Position numbers and translations under genes: made by a program
Origin: Chloroflexota bacterium
Lineage (GTDB): Bacteria; Chloroflexota; Anaerolineae; Promineifilales; Promineifilaceae
Assembly (NCBI GenBank): GCA_963169155.1
Contig: CAUJGI010000822.1
Span: 1-8,609 of the forward strand
Length of the DNA: 8,609 nucleotides
Direction of reading: 5' to 3'
The notes under the pieces: generated by a model
What the model was told of the DNA's origin: nothing
The model's database searches: none
Seen by the model: the letters and a program-made list of their open reading frames with translations, nothing else
Shown: in pieces, positions 1 to 6,616 of the stretch
Numbering within the stretch: position 1 is the first letter of the stretch
How the letters are laid out: every line of letters starts with the position of its first letter

Positions 1-360
1 CACTTTTCGCCCTACCTGGAAAAGTCCGGCCAGCGAAAGCACCATAAAAAAGACTGAGGGCAAGCGATAGGCAAATTCAGAATGACCGACACCCCGCTGC
101 CATATGTGGAGAATTAGAAAGTAAAGAGGAGGGTGTAAGTCTGGGGAAACCTTACCTTGAACAATGTTTCGATTAGCAAAAATCTGCCAAAATGGCTGCT
201 CTGCACGCACAACAGTCAATGCTTCGTCGCGCCACAAGCTGGCCCCATCAAGCTCATGAACGTAAAGCGTAAACAGTGCCAGCAAAAGCAGCCCAATACT
301 CCATCTGTTCGCGTTGAGGAATAAACGCACTTTTTTTTGTAGTCGAATCCAGATTCTCAT
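1..360 (-). CDS. GT39/ArnT-like membrane glycosyltransferase, N-terminal part, cut by left edge
   Basis: The minus strand reads open from ATG at 360 to base 1 (120 codons, no stop), so only the N-terminus is present. Residues 20-34 form a hydrophobic membrane segment after a basic start (MRIWIRLQKK), which predicts an inside N-terminus. An Asp-Glu pair follows in the first outside loop (LWRDEALTV, D45-E46), then HPPLYF at 76-81 and a second hydrophobic stretch at 101-113. In the GT-C fold family (protein mannosyltransferase/ArnT, PF13231/PF02366) an acidic pair in the first loop and an HPPLY motif are characteristic; these enzymes transfer sugars from polyprenyl-phosphate donors outside the membrane. 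The ATG is preceded directly by an in-frame TAA, so no longer start exists. I see no good Shine-Dalgarno sequence. The acceptor and donor cannot be told. The gene diverges from atpA and is probably functionally unrelated to it. Confidence 0.8.
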   Translation of the reverse strand, partial: MRIWIRLQKKVRLFLNANRWSIGLLLLALFTLYVHELDGASLWRDEALTVVRAEQPFWQIFANRNIVQGKVSPDLHPPLYFLILHIWQRGVGHSEFAYRLPSVFFMVLSLAGLFQVGRKV

Positions 361-786
361 TTAGCTTATTTTACCGTTGCCCGCATATCACGTCACGTTG
401 ACGCCACAGCCAGCTTGTGATAAAAAACACAAATAGACAACTCGCCCGAACAAACCTGCTCTAAAACGGCCGTTCCCGATTGTGAATCGTTGGACAAATG
501 GCCATAGGTAAGGTATATTTTTGGCGCATTCCAGGGTCCCTGGCAGCTAAATTCTGCCCCCAATGATAATGCTCCTCGCTGTTGTGGTACGGAAGGCCGC
601 ACGGTAAGACAAAGATCTTTCGATTAACAAGAAATAAAAAATCTTCAGCATTGGTGTGTACAGCCTGCATAATTTTGTAGCATTGTGTGATAGGCGTCGA
701 CCAAACCAAGATAACATGGTCTGGCGCAAAACGCTTATTGACCAGTGCCCTTGTACACATCATGGACTCTTATAGGAGGTTGGTGG
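361..786. other. Divergent intergenic region upstream of atpA
   Basis: About 425 bases separate the glycosyltransferase start from atpA. The promoters of both should lie here, but I found no -35/-10 pair I would defend. TTGACC at 738-743 has no partner -10 at the right distance. The region holds a perfect 10-bp palindrome AACGGCCGTT (465-474), one of many copies of this motif in the window, and another palindrome AAAGATCTTT (611-620). Two overlapping minus-strand open frames (763-461 and 602-393) have no recognisable domain or ribosome site and are not called as genes. Confidence 0.6.
774..780 (+). promoter_or_regulatory. atpA ribosome binding site
   Basis: AGGAGGT is an almost perfect anti-16S match, 6 bases before ATG 787. 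It selects this ATG over an in-frame GTG at 745 that would add 14 residues not resembling any alpha subunit start. Confidence 0.9.
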
Positions 787-2451
787 ATGGCAACCCTTGC
801 CCCAGATTTTAAGAACATCACGGAATCACTCTTACAGCAAATTCAGGACTTTGACCACAAAGTTGAGGCGCGTAGTGTTGGGACGGTAACGGCCGTTTAC
901 GATGGTATCGCCCTGGTCAATGGTCTGGCCGATGTAAGAGCCAGCGAATTGGTGGAGTTTAGCAACGGCGTGGCTGGTCTGGCGTTGGACCTGCAAGACA
1001 AGCTGGTCGGTATCGTGGTTATGGGCGATTACGCCACTATCGAAGTGGGCGACGAAGTGCGCGCCACCGGCCGTATCGCCTCTGTCCCGGTTGGTGACGC
1101 CTTGATCGGCCGTGTAGTTGACCCCTTGGGCAACCCGGTTGATGGCAAAGGCTCCATCAACACCAACAAAGTTCGCCCGATTCAGCGAACCGCTCCTGGC
1201 GTAATCGAGCGTAAAGGTGTAGATACCCCGGTGCAGACCGGTATTGTCGCTATCGACGCCATGTTTCCCATCGGCCGTGGCCAGCGTGAGCTCATTATTG
1301 GCGACCGCCAGACGGGTAAAACTGCCATCTGCCTGGACACCATCATCAACCAGAAAGGCCAGGGTATGGTCTGCATTTATGTGGCCATTGGCCAGCGCGT
1401 GGGTCAGGTAGCCCAGGTGGTAGACATCCTGGAACGGCACGGCGCGATGGAATACACCACCGTGGTGGTGGCGGGCGCTTCTGATCCTGCCCCTCTACAA
1501 TATTTCGCCCCCTATACCGGCTGCACCATCGGCGAAGAGTTTATGGACAGCGGCCGCGATGCGCTGGTGATTTATGATGACCTCTCCAAGCACGCCTGGG
1601 CTTATCGCCAGATGTCCCTGATTCTGCGCCGCCCGCCTGGTCGTGAAGCGTACCCCGGTGATATTTTCTCTCTGCACAGCACCCTGCTGGAACGTGCCGT
1701 TCGCCTGCGCGATGAGTGGATCATCGTGGAAAAAGGCACCGAAGTGACCGCTGAGACCAAAGGTGTGAACGGCGAAGTATACTTCGGTAACCTGGAAGCA
1801 GAACATTACGATAAAGCACTCAAGGAATTGGGGGCGGACAAATACGAAGTGGCTAAACGGCCTGGCACCGGTGGTTCTTTGACCGCGCTGCCCATCATCG
1901 AGACCTTGCTTGGTGACGTCTCTGCTTACATCCCCACGAATGTTATTTCCATCACCGACGGCCAGATTTTCCTGGAAACCGACCTGTTTAATGCCGGTCA
2001 GCGTCCAGCTATCAACACCGGTCTGTCGGTCTCCCGCGTGGGTAGTGCGGCGCAGAAGCGGGCCATGAGTAAGGTGTCTGGCGGTTTGAAGTCTGACCTG
2101 TCGCAGTACCGCGAATTGGCGGCATTTGCCCAGTTTGGTTCCGACCTGGATGCCGCTACACAGCGCCAGCTGTCCCGTGGTGAGCGCCTGATGGAGCTTT
2201 TGAAGCAGCCGCAGTACAGCCCCTGGCCGCTAGAGCACCAGGTGATGCTCATTTATGCCGGTTCGCGCGGTTACCTGGATAAAGTAACGGTGCGCGAGAT
2301 CTCTCGCTGGGAGCGTGAATTTGTGCGCTATGTCGATACGGCTCGCCCCGAAGTAGCGGCACCTTTGAAAACCGGCGCGTGGAACGATGCCATTGAAGCG
2401 AATTTGCGTCAGGCGATTGAGGACTTTAACGCGAACTGGACAAATTCATAA
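787..2451 (+). CDS. atpA: F1 ATP synthase subunit alpha
   Basis: The alpha subunit forms, with beta, the hexamer of the F1 head at the inner face of the membrane and contributes the arginine finger to the catalytic sites. The 554-residue product has the N-terminal beta-barrel (about 25-95), a non-catalytic Walker A GDRQTGKT (172-179), Walker B ending in Y263-D264-D265, and the family signature PAINTGLSVS (407-416) with the arginine finger in SVSRVG (R417). The usual length is 500-515. The excess is mainly an insertion of about 38 residues between LLERA (300-304) and GSLTALP (363-369), covering roughly 312-360 and including EVYFGNLEAEHYDKALKEL. The start is ATG 787, set by a strong ribosome site. 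It is the first gene of atpA-atpG-atpD-atpC-mreB; atpH and the F0 genes do not precede it. The TAA stop is followed 13 bases later by atpG. Confidence 0.98.
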   Translation: MATLAPDFKNITESLLQQIQDFDHKVEARSVGTVTAVYDGIALVNGLADVRASELVEFSNGVAGLALDLQDKLVGIVVMGDYATIEVGDEVRATGRIASVPVGDALIGRVVDPLGNPVDGKGSINTNKVRPIQRTAPGVIERKGVDTPVQTGIVAIDAMFPIGRGQRELIIGDRQTGKTAICLDTIINQKGQGMVCIYVAIGQRVGQVAQVVDILERHGAMEYTTVVVAGASDPAPLQYFAPYTGCTIGEEFMDSGRDALVIYDDLSKHAWAYRQMSLILRRPPGREAYPGDIFSLHSTLLERAVRLRDEWIIVEKGTEVTAETKGVNGEVYFGNLEAEHYDKALKELGADKYEVAKRPGTGGSLTALPIIETLLGDVSAYIPTNVISITDGQIFLETDLFNAGQRPAINTGLSVSRVGSAAQKRAMSKVSGGLKSDLSQYRELAAFAQFGSDLDAATQRQLSRGERLMELLKQPQYSPWPLEHQVMLIYAGSRGYLDKVTVREISRWEREFVRYVDTARPEVAAPLKTGAWNDAIEANLRQAIEDFNANWTNS

Positions 2452-2464
2452 GTAGGAGAGATTT

Positions 2465-3373
2465 GTGGCTACCGAACGCGAGTTAAGTAAGCGTATTAAA
2501 AGTATCAAAAATATCTCTCAGGTGACGAGTGCGTTAGCGGCCGTTTCTGCCTCTAAAGCTAACAAAGCGCAGCGGCAGGTGGAAGCGACGCGGGCTTATG
2601 CCGGCAAAGCGTTTGAAATTCTGAATAACCTGGCTTCCCAGCCGGGGGTTAGTCAAAATGGTCATCCGCTGATGACGTCACGCGCCCAGGTGAAAAAGAT
2701 CGCCCTCATTTTAATGACGGGAAATCGGGGTCTGGCCGGAGCATTTAACAGCAACATGGTGGGTTATGCCGAGCGTTTCCTGCGCGCGTGGGACGTGCCT
2801 GCGGACATCATCGCCATCGGCCGTAAAGGGCGTGACTTGATGATTCGTCGCGGCTACAACGTGGTGGCCTCGTTTGACAGCATTCCGGACGCTCCCTCGA
2901 TTTTGGACGTGACGCCGATTTCACAGCTGGTAACAGATGACTTTTTGAGGGGTGAAGTAGATCTGGTGTTTGTGGCCTATACCGATTTCATTAACTTGAT
3001 CGCGCGACGGCCGTCTATTAAACAACTGCTCCCTCTCAAGCCAACTGACTTCAGCGACATGGCTGTGGCTGAATACGTCTCCAACGTGGACCTCACTGGT
3101 GTTTCTGACCGAATTTACGAATATGAACCTGGACCTGAAGCTCTGCTCAACACAGTGGTGCCCCGGTTCACCGATTTGCAGGTGTACCAATCTATGTTGG
3201 AATCGCAGGCCAGCGAGCACAGCGCCCGCTATGTGGCTATGAACAACGCTACAGACAACGCCGGCGAACTGGTAGAGATATTGACATTGGAGCGCAACAA
3301 GGCGCGGCAGGCGAGCATTACCAGCGAGATATTAGACATCGTTGGTGGTGCGGAGGCTTTGTCGCAATTATAG
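2465..3373 (+). CDS. atpG: F1 ATP synthase subunit gamma
   Basis: Gamma is the central rotor shaft that turns inside the alpha3-beta3 head and drives conformational change. The 302-residue product (family usually about 285-290) shows the two long terminal helices of the shaft. The N-terminal one starts RELSKRIKSIKNISQVTSAL (5-24), and the C-terminal one holds ITSEILDIVGGAEAL (285-299), the family signature. A central Rossmann-like domain spans about 75-210 (ALILMTGNRGLAGAFN at 80-95). The start is GTG 2465, with AGGAG at 2454-2458 six bases upstream; no better ATG is nearby. The near-universal AMEMVAASKM of the N-terminal helix reads ALAAVSASKA here, so both bearing-region methionines are replaced. 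I infer normal function from the otherwise intact shaft. It lies 13 bases after atpA, so translation is probably coupled. Confidence 0.97.
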   Translation: MATERELSKRIKSIKNISQVTSALAAVSASKANKAQRQVEATRAYAGKAFEILNNLASQPGVSQNGHPLMTSRAQVKKIALILMTGNRGLAGAFNSNMVGYAERFLRAWDVPADIIAIGRKGRDLMIRRGYNVVASFDSIPDAPSILDVTPISQLVTDDFLRGEVDLVFVAYTDFINLIARRPSIKQLLPLKPTDFSDMAVAEYVSNVDLTGVSDRIYEYEPGPEALLNTVVPRFTDLQVYQSMLESQASEHSARYVAMNNATDNAGELVEILTLERNKARQASITSEILDIVGGAEALSQL

Positions 3374-3393
3374 TTAGAGATTGTTCGGTAAAA

Positions 3394-3437
3394 GTAATTG
3401 AGTAATTGGGTAATTCAATTACGCAATTACCAATTAC
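3394..3437. repeat. Heptamer-built inverted repeat between atpG and atpD
   Basis: The left arm reads GTAATTG-A-GTAATTG-G-GTAATT. After a single C (3416), the right arm reads AATTAC-G-CAATTAC-CAATTAC. The arms pair over 20 bp with one bulged A (3401) and one G-G mismatch (3409/3423). The unit is a 7-base word, GTAATTG, in tandem and mirrored. It has no T-tract and is AT-rich, so it is not a typical terminator. It lies in the 110-base atpG-atpD gap and could tune the mRNA level or stability of the two genes. Confidence 0.8.
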
Positions 3438-3473
3438 CAAATAGCTAAGTTGAAAACGAACAATTTGTTAGTT

Positions 3474-3478
3474 GGAGG
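3474..3478 (+). promoter_or_regulatory. atpD ribosome binding site
   Basis: GGAGG lies 5 bases before ATG 3484. A TTG at 3472 is in frame but overlaps this site and cannot use it, so ATG 3484 is the start. Confidence 0.88.
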
Positions 3479-3483
3479 ATTAC

Positions 3484-4878
3484 ATGGCTACAGGCAAAAT
3501 TTCTGCAATTCGCGGTGTGGTGGTAGACGTTGAATTTGCAGGTGAAGATGTTCCAGAAATTTATGAAGCACTGAATGTGGCAACCGAAAGCGGTAATTTG
3601 GTGTTGGAAGTCCAGCAGCACATCGGTGGTGGTATGGTCCGTACTGTGGCCATGGGTTCTACCGATGGTTTGCCGCGTGGTTTGCCCGTGCAGACGACCG
3701 GCGCACCCATCATGGTGCCGGTAGGACCGGTGACACTCGGCCGTATTTTTGACGTGGTGGGTAATGCCATCGACGGTTACCCAACGCCCGAATCGGACGT
3801 GTATTATCCCATTCACCGCGATGCGCCGGTATTCCAGGAGCAAAGCACGGTGCTTGAAACGTTTGAAACCGGCATGAAGGTCATTGATCTCATCGCGCCG
3901 TTTATCAAGGGTGGTAAGACGGGTATCTACGGTGGGGCGGGGACGGGCAAAACCGTGACCATCGCTGAGCTGATTCGCTCCGTAGCGCGCGAGCACGAAG
4001 GTGTTTCTGTGTTTGCTGGCGTGGGTGAGCGCACTCGTGAAGGTACCGACCTGTACTACGAAATGCAGGAGTATGGGGTGCAGGATTCCGTGGCGATGGT
4101 CTTTGGCCAGATGAATGAAACGCCCGGTGTGCGTTTGCGCGTGGCCCTCACCGGTCTGGCGATGGCTGAATATTTCCGTGATGAAGGGCGTGATGTGCTG
4201 CTTTTCATCGACAACATTTACCGTTACGTGTTGGCCGGTTCTGAAATGTCCGCTTTGCTTGGCCGTATGCCCAGCGCGGTAGGTTACCAGCCTACCCTGG
4301 CAGCAGAAATGGGTGCCCTGCAGGAGCGTATCACCTCCACCAAGAAAGGCTCCATCACCTCGCTGCAAGCCATCTACGTACCCGCCGATGACTACTCTGA
4401 CCCGGCGCCGGTGGTGACCTTTGCCCACATCGACGCCAGCCTCACCCTGGACCGGGGTGTGTTTGCCAAGGGTATTTTCCCGGCCGTGGATCCGCTGTCG
4501 TCGTCCAGCCGCGCTTTGCAGCCAGATGTGGTGGGTGAAGAACATTACCGCACGGCCCGCGAGGTAAAGCAGGTGCTGCAAACCTACAACGACCTTCAGG
4601 ACATCATCGCCATCCTGGGTATTGATGAATTGAGCGAAGACCAGAAACTACTGGTGGCCCGCGCCCGTAAAATCGAGCGGTTCCTGGGCCAGCCCATGTT
4701 TGTGGCTGAGAAGTTCCACGGCTTGCAAGGGCAATATGTGCCGACTCGGGAGACGGTACGCGGCTTCCGGGAAATTCTGGATGGCAAGCACGACGATCTA
4801 CCGGAGCAGGCGTTCTACATGGTTGGTACTATTGACCAGGCCGTGGAAAAGGCAGAAAAACTGCGTACGGCCGTATAG
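3484..4878 (+). CDS. atpD: F1 ATP synthase subunit beta (catalytic)
   Basis: Beta carries the catalytic sites that make ATP from ADP and phosphate. The product is 464 residues, normal for the family. It shows Walker A GGAGTGKT (150-157, catalytic K156), GERTREG with the catalytic glutamate E182 and R183, Walker B in DVLLFIDN (D243), the signature PAVDPLSSSS (333-342) and the lever DELSED (381-386) that interacts with gamma. The adenine-stacking tyrosine of E. coli (Y331, in IYPAVDP) is phenylalanine here (F332, IFPAVDP), a conservative change that should preserve stacking. The start is ATG 3484, with GGAGG just upstream. A hairpin repeat sits in the 110-base gap before the gene, and a 174-base gap with folded structure follows it. 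The stop codon lies next to a TACGGCCGTA palindrome (4866-4875). Confidence 0.98.
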   Translation: MATGKISAIRGVVVDVEFAGEDVPEIYEALNVATESGNLVLEVQQHIGGGMVRTVAMGSTDGLPRGLPVQTTGAPIMVPVGPVTLGRIFDVVGNAIDGYPTPESDVYYPIHRDAPVFQEQSTVLETFETGMKVIDLIAPFIKGGKTGIYGGAGTGKTVTIAELIRSVAREHEGVSVFAGVGERTREGTDLYYEMQEYGVQDSVAMVFGQMNETPGVRLRVALTGLAMAEYFRDEGRDVLLFIDNIYRYVLAGSEMSALLGRMPSAVGYQPTLAAEMGALQERITSTKKGSITSLQAIYVPADDYSDPAPVVTFAHIDASLTLDRGVFAKGIFPAVDPLSSSSRALQPDVVGEEHYRTAREVKQVLQTYNDLQDIIAILGIDELSEDQKLLVARARKIERFLGQPMFVAEKFHGLQGQYVPTRETVRGFREILDGKHDDLPEQAFYMVGTIDQAVEKAEKLRTAV

Positions 4879-4894
4879 GTTAGCGCTACAATTT

Positions 4895-4963
4895 ATACTC
4901 GCTGTGGCCAGTTGCAACTGCGCCACCTCTTACAAAATGTCAGATTATGACTTTTGCGAGTAT
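4895..4963 (+). other. Candidate three-way-junction RNA structure in the atpD-atpC gap
   Basis: An outer 8-bp stem, ATACTCGC (4895-4902) with GCGAGTAT (4956-4963), encloses two hairpins. Hairpin 1 pairs GTGGC+CAGTTG (4904-4914) with CAACTG+GCCAC (4915-4926), with one bulged C at 4921 and a practical loop of TGCA. Hairpin 2 pairs AAAA+GTCA (4934-4942) with TGAC+TTTT (4948-4955) around the loop GATTA, with a bulged T at 4938, and abuts the outer stem directly. All pairings are read by eye. No known RNA family is recognised. It might be an mRNA processing or stability element that lowers epsilon output, or a remnant of a small mobile repeat. Confidence 0.4.
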
Positions 4964-4978
4964 GGCGAGAAAATTGCG

Positions 4979-5025
4979 TAATCAGTAGCAGGTAGCCAAC
5001 TTTACTGGTTACTGGCTACTGATTA
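4979..5025. repeat. Hairpin repeat upstream of atpC, right arm in 7-base steps
   Basis: Bases 4979-4998 pair with 5006-5025 around a 7-base loop. The stem has 17 Watson-Crick pairs, two G-T wobbles and one A-G mismatch; the outer 11 bp (TAATCAGTAGC / GCTACTGATTA) are perfect. The right side shows 7-base steps TTACTGG-TTACTGG-CTACTGA-TTACTG. The build resembles the repeat at 3394-3437 but the word differs. It ends 27 bases before the atpC start, so in RNA it would sit close to the ribosome site. Confidence 0.75.
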
Positions 5026-5052
5026 CTGTTTAAGACCAGCATAGGTGAATCT

Positions 5053-5520
5053 ATGACTATTCAATGTGATATTGTGACGCAGGAACGATTGGTTTTTAGC
5101 CAACAGGTGGCTTCTGTTTCCTTGCCCGGCACGGAAGGGCGGATGGGTATTTTGCCCAACCACTCGGCGCTGCTGACGACCCTGGCTTTTGGCGATGTTT
5201 GGGTGCGTCATCCCAATGGTGAAGAAGAGCATTTTGCGATTGGCGGTGGTTATGCCGAGGTACAGCCGAACAAGGTCGTGGTGCTGGCAGATTCCGCGGA
5301 GCAGGCGGAAGAAATTGATCTGGAACGGGCCGAGCGTGCCCGCGAACGTGCCCTGCAGGCGATGAAAGAAGGGGTGGTGCAGGACCCGGACCAGTTTGCG
5401 CAGATCCAGGCTTCCTTGTTGCGGGCGCAAATTCGGCTGGACGTTGGTCGGCGGCACACCGGGCGGCGGCGACGGGAAATGGCGACGGGCACTGGTTCAC
5501 CCCGCCAGGATGAAAGCTAA
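5053..5520 (+). CDS. atpC: F1 ATP synthase subunit epsilon
   Basis: Epsilon binds the foot of gamma, connects it to the c-ring and can inhibit ATP hydrolysis. The 155-residue product begins with the usual beta-sandwich (1-85), including LPGTEGRMGILPNHSALLTTL (24-44) and the GGGYAEV turn (64-70). A helical hairpin follows (about 86-128). IDLERA (88-93) matches the I/L-D-x-x-R-A motif tied to ATP binding by epsilon in Bacillus PS3; ATP sensing here is an inference. The protein is 15-25 residues longer than most because of a basic, probably disordered tail (GRRHTGRRRREM, 132-143, then Ser/Asp/Glu). The start is ATG 5053, with AGGTG five bases upstream. It lies 174 bases after atpD, unlike the short atpA-atpG gap, and ends 2 bases before mreB. 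Confidence 0.96.
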   Translation: MTIQCDIVTQERLVFSQQVASVSLPGTEGRMGILPNHSALLTTLAFGDVWVRHPNGEEEHFAIGGGYAEVQPNKVVVLADSAEQAEEIDLERAERARERALQAMKEGVVQDPDQFAQIQASLLRAQIRLDVGRRHTGRRRREMATGTGSPRQDES

Positions 5521-5522
5521 CT

Positions 5523-6542
5523 GTGGCAATTTTTACGCCGTATGTGGCCATTGATTTGGGCACAGTGAATGTCCTGGTTCACTATCAGGGGCGGGGTGTG
5601 GTGCTCCAGGAACCCTCGGTTGTAGCCATTCGAGAGGACGAAAACAAGACGACGATTGTGGAAGTGGGGCGAGCGGCCAAGGAGATGTACGGCCGTACCC
5701 CGGAATCCATCGAAGTGATACGGCCGTTGCGCGATGGCGTGATTGCCGACTACTTTGTGACCCAGGGGATGCTCGAATATTTCATTGGCAAGGTGGCCGG
5801 ACGGCTGCGCTTGCGCAAACCAGTGGTCATGATCAGTGTGCCATACGGCGTTACCAGCGTGGAGCGGCGTGCCGTAAAGGAAGCGGCCCTGGCCGCCGGG
5901 GCGCGCGATCCGGTTCACCTCATTCCCGAACCGCTGGCCGCCGCCATTGGCGCGGGCCTGCCCATTGGCACCCCCACCGGCAATATGATCATCGATATGG
6001 GCGGCGGTTCGACGGAAGCGGCCGTTGTTTCCATGAATGGCATTGTCTGCGCTGAATCGGTGCGCGTGGGTGGTGTTCATTTGGACGAAGCCATCATCAA
6101 CTACATCCGCAAAAAGTACAACCTGGTGATTGGCGAGCCAACGGCCGAAGCGATCAAAATCAAAATTGGAGCGGCCGTTGACCTGGATGATCAGCTGGAT
6201 ATGCAGGTTCAAGGGCGCGATCAGGTAGCTGGTCTGCCCAAAACCATCACCATCACCTCCAGCGAGGTGGTGGAGGCGATTTCTGAGCCGCTGGCAGCCA
6301 TTGTTAATGTGGTACGGGCCGTGCTGGCCAAGACGCCGCCGGAGCTTTCCTCAGATATTATTGATCGGGGCATGGCCCTGGCCGGGGGCACGGCGCTGCT
6401 GCGTGAGATTGATACGCTGCTCACCCGCGAAACGGGTGTGCCCGCCTACGTAGCGGATAACCCCATTGCCTGCACGGCGTTGGGCGCGGGCAAAGCGCTG
6501 GCCGAACTGCCCATTTTGCAGCGCAGTATTCCCGACTTGTAA
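5523..6542 (+). CDS. mreB: MreB-family actin-like cell-shape protein
   Basis: MreB polymerises into membrane-bound filaments that guide the elongation machinery of the cell wall. The 339-residue product is full length for the family and carries the actin ATPase motifs in order: phosphate 1 DLGTVN (11-16) within a typical start, the helix IPEPLAAAIGAG (134-145) with the putative catalytic E136, phosphate 2 DMGGGSTEAAVVS (158-170) and the adenosine motif ALAGGTALL (285-293). The start is GTG 5523, two bases after the atpC stop. The nearest AGGA (5507-5510) is 12 bases away inside atpC, so translation probably depends on coupling to atpC. The gene ends just before a strong terminator and is the last gene of the ATP synthase operon. 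MreB and Mbl cannot be told apart here; no mreC or mreD follows. Confidence 0.94.
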   Translation: MAIFTPYVAIDLGTVNVLVHYQGRGVVLQEPSVVAIREDENKTTIVEVGRAAKEMYGRTPESIEVIRPLRDGVIADYFVTQGMLEYFIGKVAGRLRLRKPVVMISVPYGVTSVERRAVKEAALAAGARDPVHLIPEPLAAAIGAGLPIGTPTGNMIIDMGGGSTEAAVVSMNGIVCAESVRVGGVHLDEAIINYIRKKYNLVIGEPTAEAIKIKIGAAVDLDDQLDMQVQGRDQVAGLPKTITITSSEVVEAISEPLAAIVNVVRAVLAKTPPELSSDIIDRGMALAGGTALLREIDTLLTRETGVPAYVADNPIACTALGAGKALAELPILQRSIPDL

Positions 6543-6565
6543 GTGTAAAAACGAACCTGGAATAA

Positions 6566-6595
6566 AAAAAGCCCTGGCCAATGCCAGGGCTTTTT
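6566..6595. terminator. Bidirectional intrinsic terminator between mreB and rex
   Basis: A perfect 8-bp GC-rich stem, GCCCTGGC (6571-6578) and GCCAGGGC (6583-6590), closes the loop CAAT. It is flanked by A5 on the left and T5 on the right, which extend the pairing and give a T-tract on either strand. It lies 23 bases after the mreB stop and 21 bases after the rex stop, so it can end both convergent transcripts. Confidence 0.95.
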
Positions 6596-6616
6596 AATGT
6601 CTAAATTGAGCTGCGT

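Noticed and set aside
393..763. Two overlapping minus-strand open frames (763-461, 100 residues; 602-393, 69 residues) in the atpA upstream region, perhaps a broken gene
   Set aside because: Neither has a good ribosome site or a domain I recognise, and the first begins inside the atpA ribosome-site region. Frames of this length are expected in noncoding DNA of this composition. A protein search with both frames joined would settle whether this is a gene remnant.
738..776. TTGACC at 738-743 with TATAGG at 771-776 as an atpA promoter
   Set aside because: The spacing is 27 bases, and transcription would start after the ribosome site.
832..1440. A 202-residue minus-strand open frame opposite atpA
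   Set aside because: Antisense shadow of alpha codons with no ribosome site or recognisable motif; the 231-residue frame opposite mreB (5517-6212) is rejected for the same reason.
3394..3437. The atpG-atpD hairpin as a transcription terminator
   Set aside because: The stem is AT-rich, lacks a T-tract, and sits between two genes that must be made in matched amounts.
3445..4581. A 378-residue open frame on the minus strand opposite atpD
   Set aside because: It is antisense to a fully conserved beta subunit. Its His/Arg/Gly/Thr-rich composition is what the complement of that gene yields, and it has no domain.
4700..4981. A 93-residue plus-strand frame overlapping the end of atpD
   Set aside because: Most of it is atpD read in another frame, and its last part crosses the structured gap. 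There is no ribosome site.
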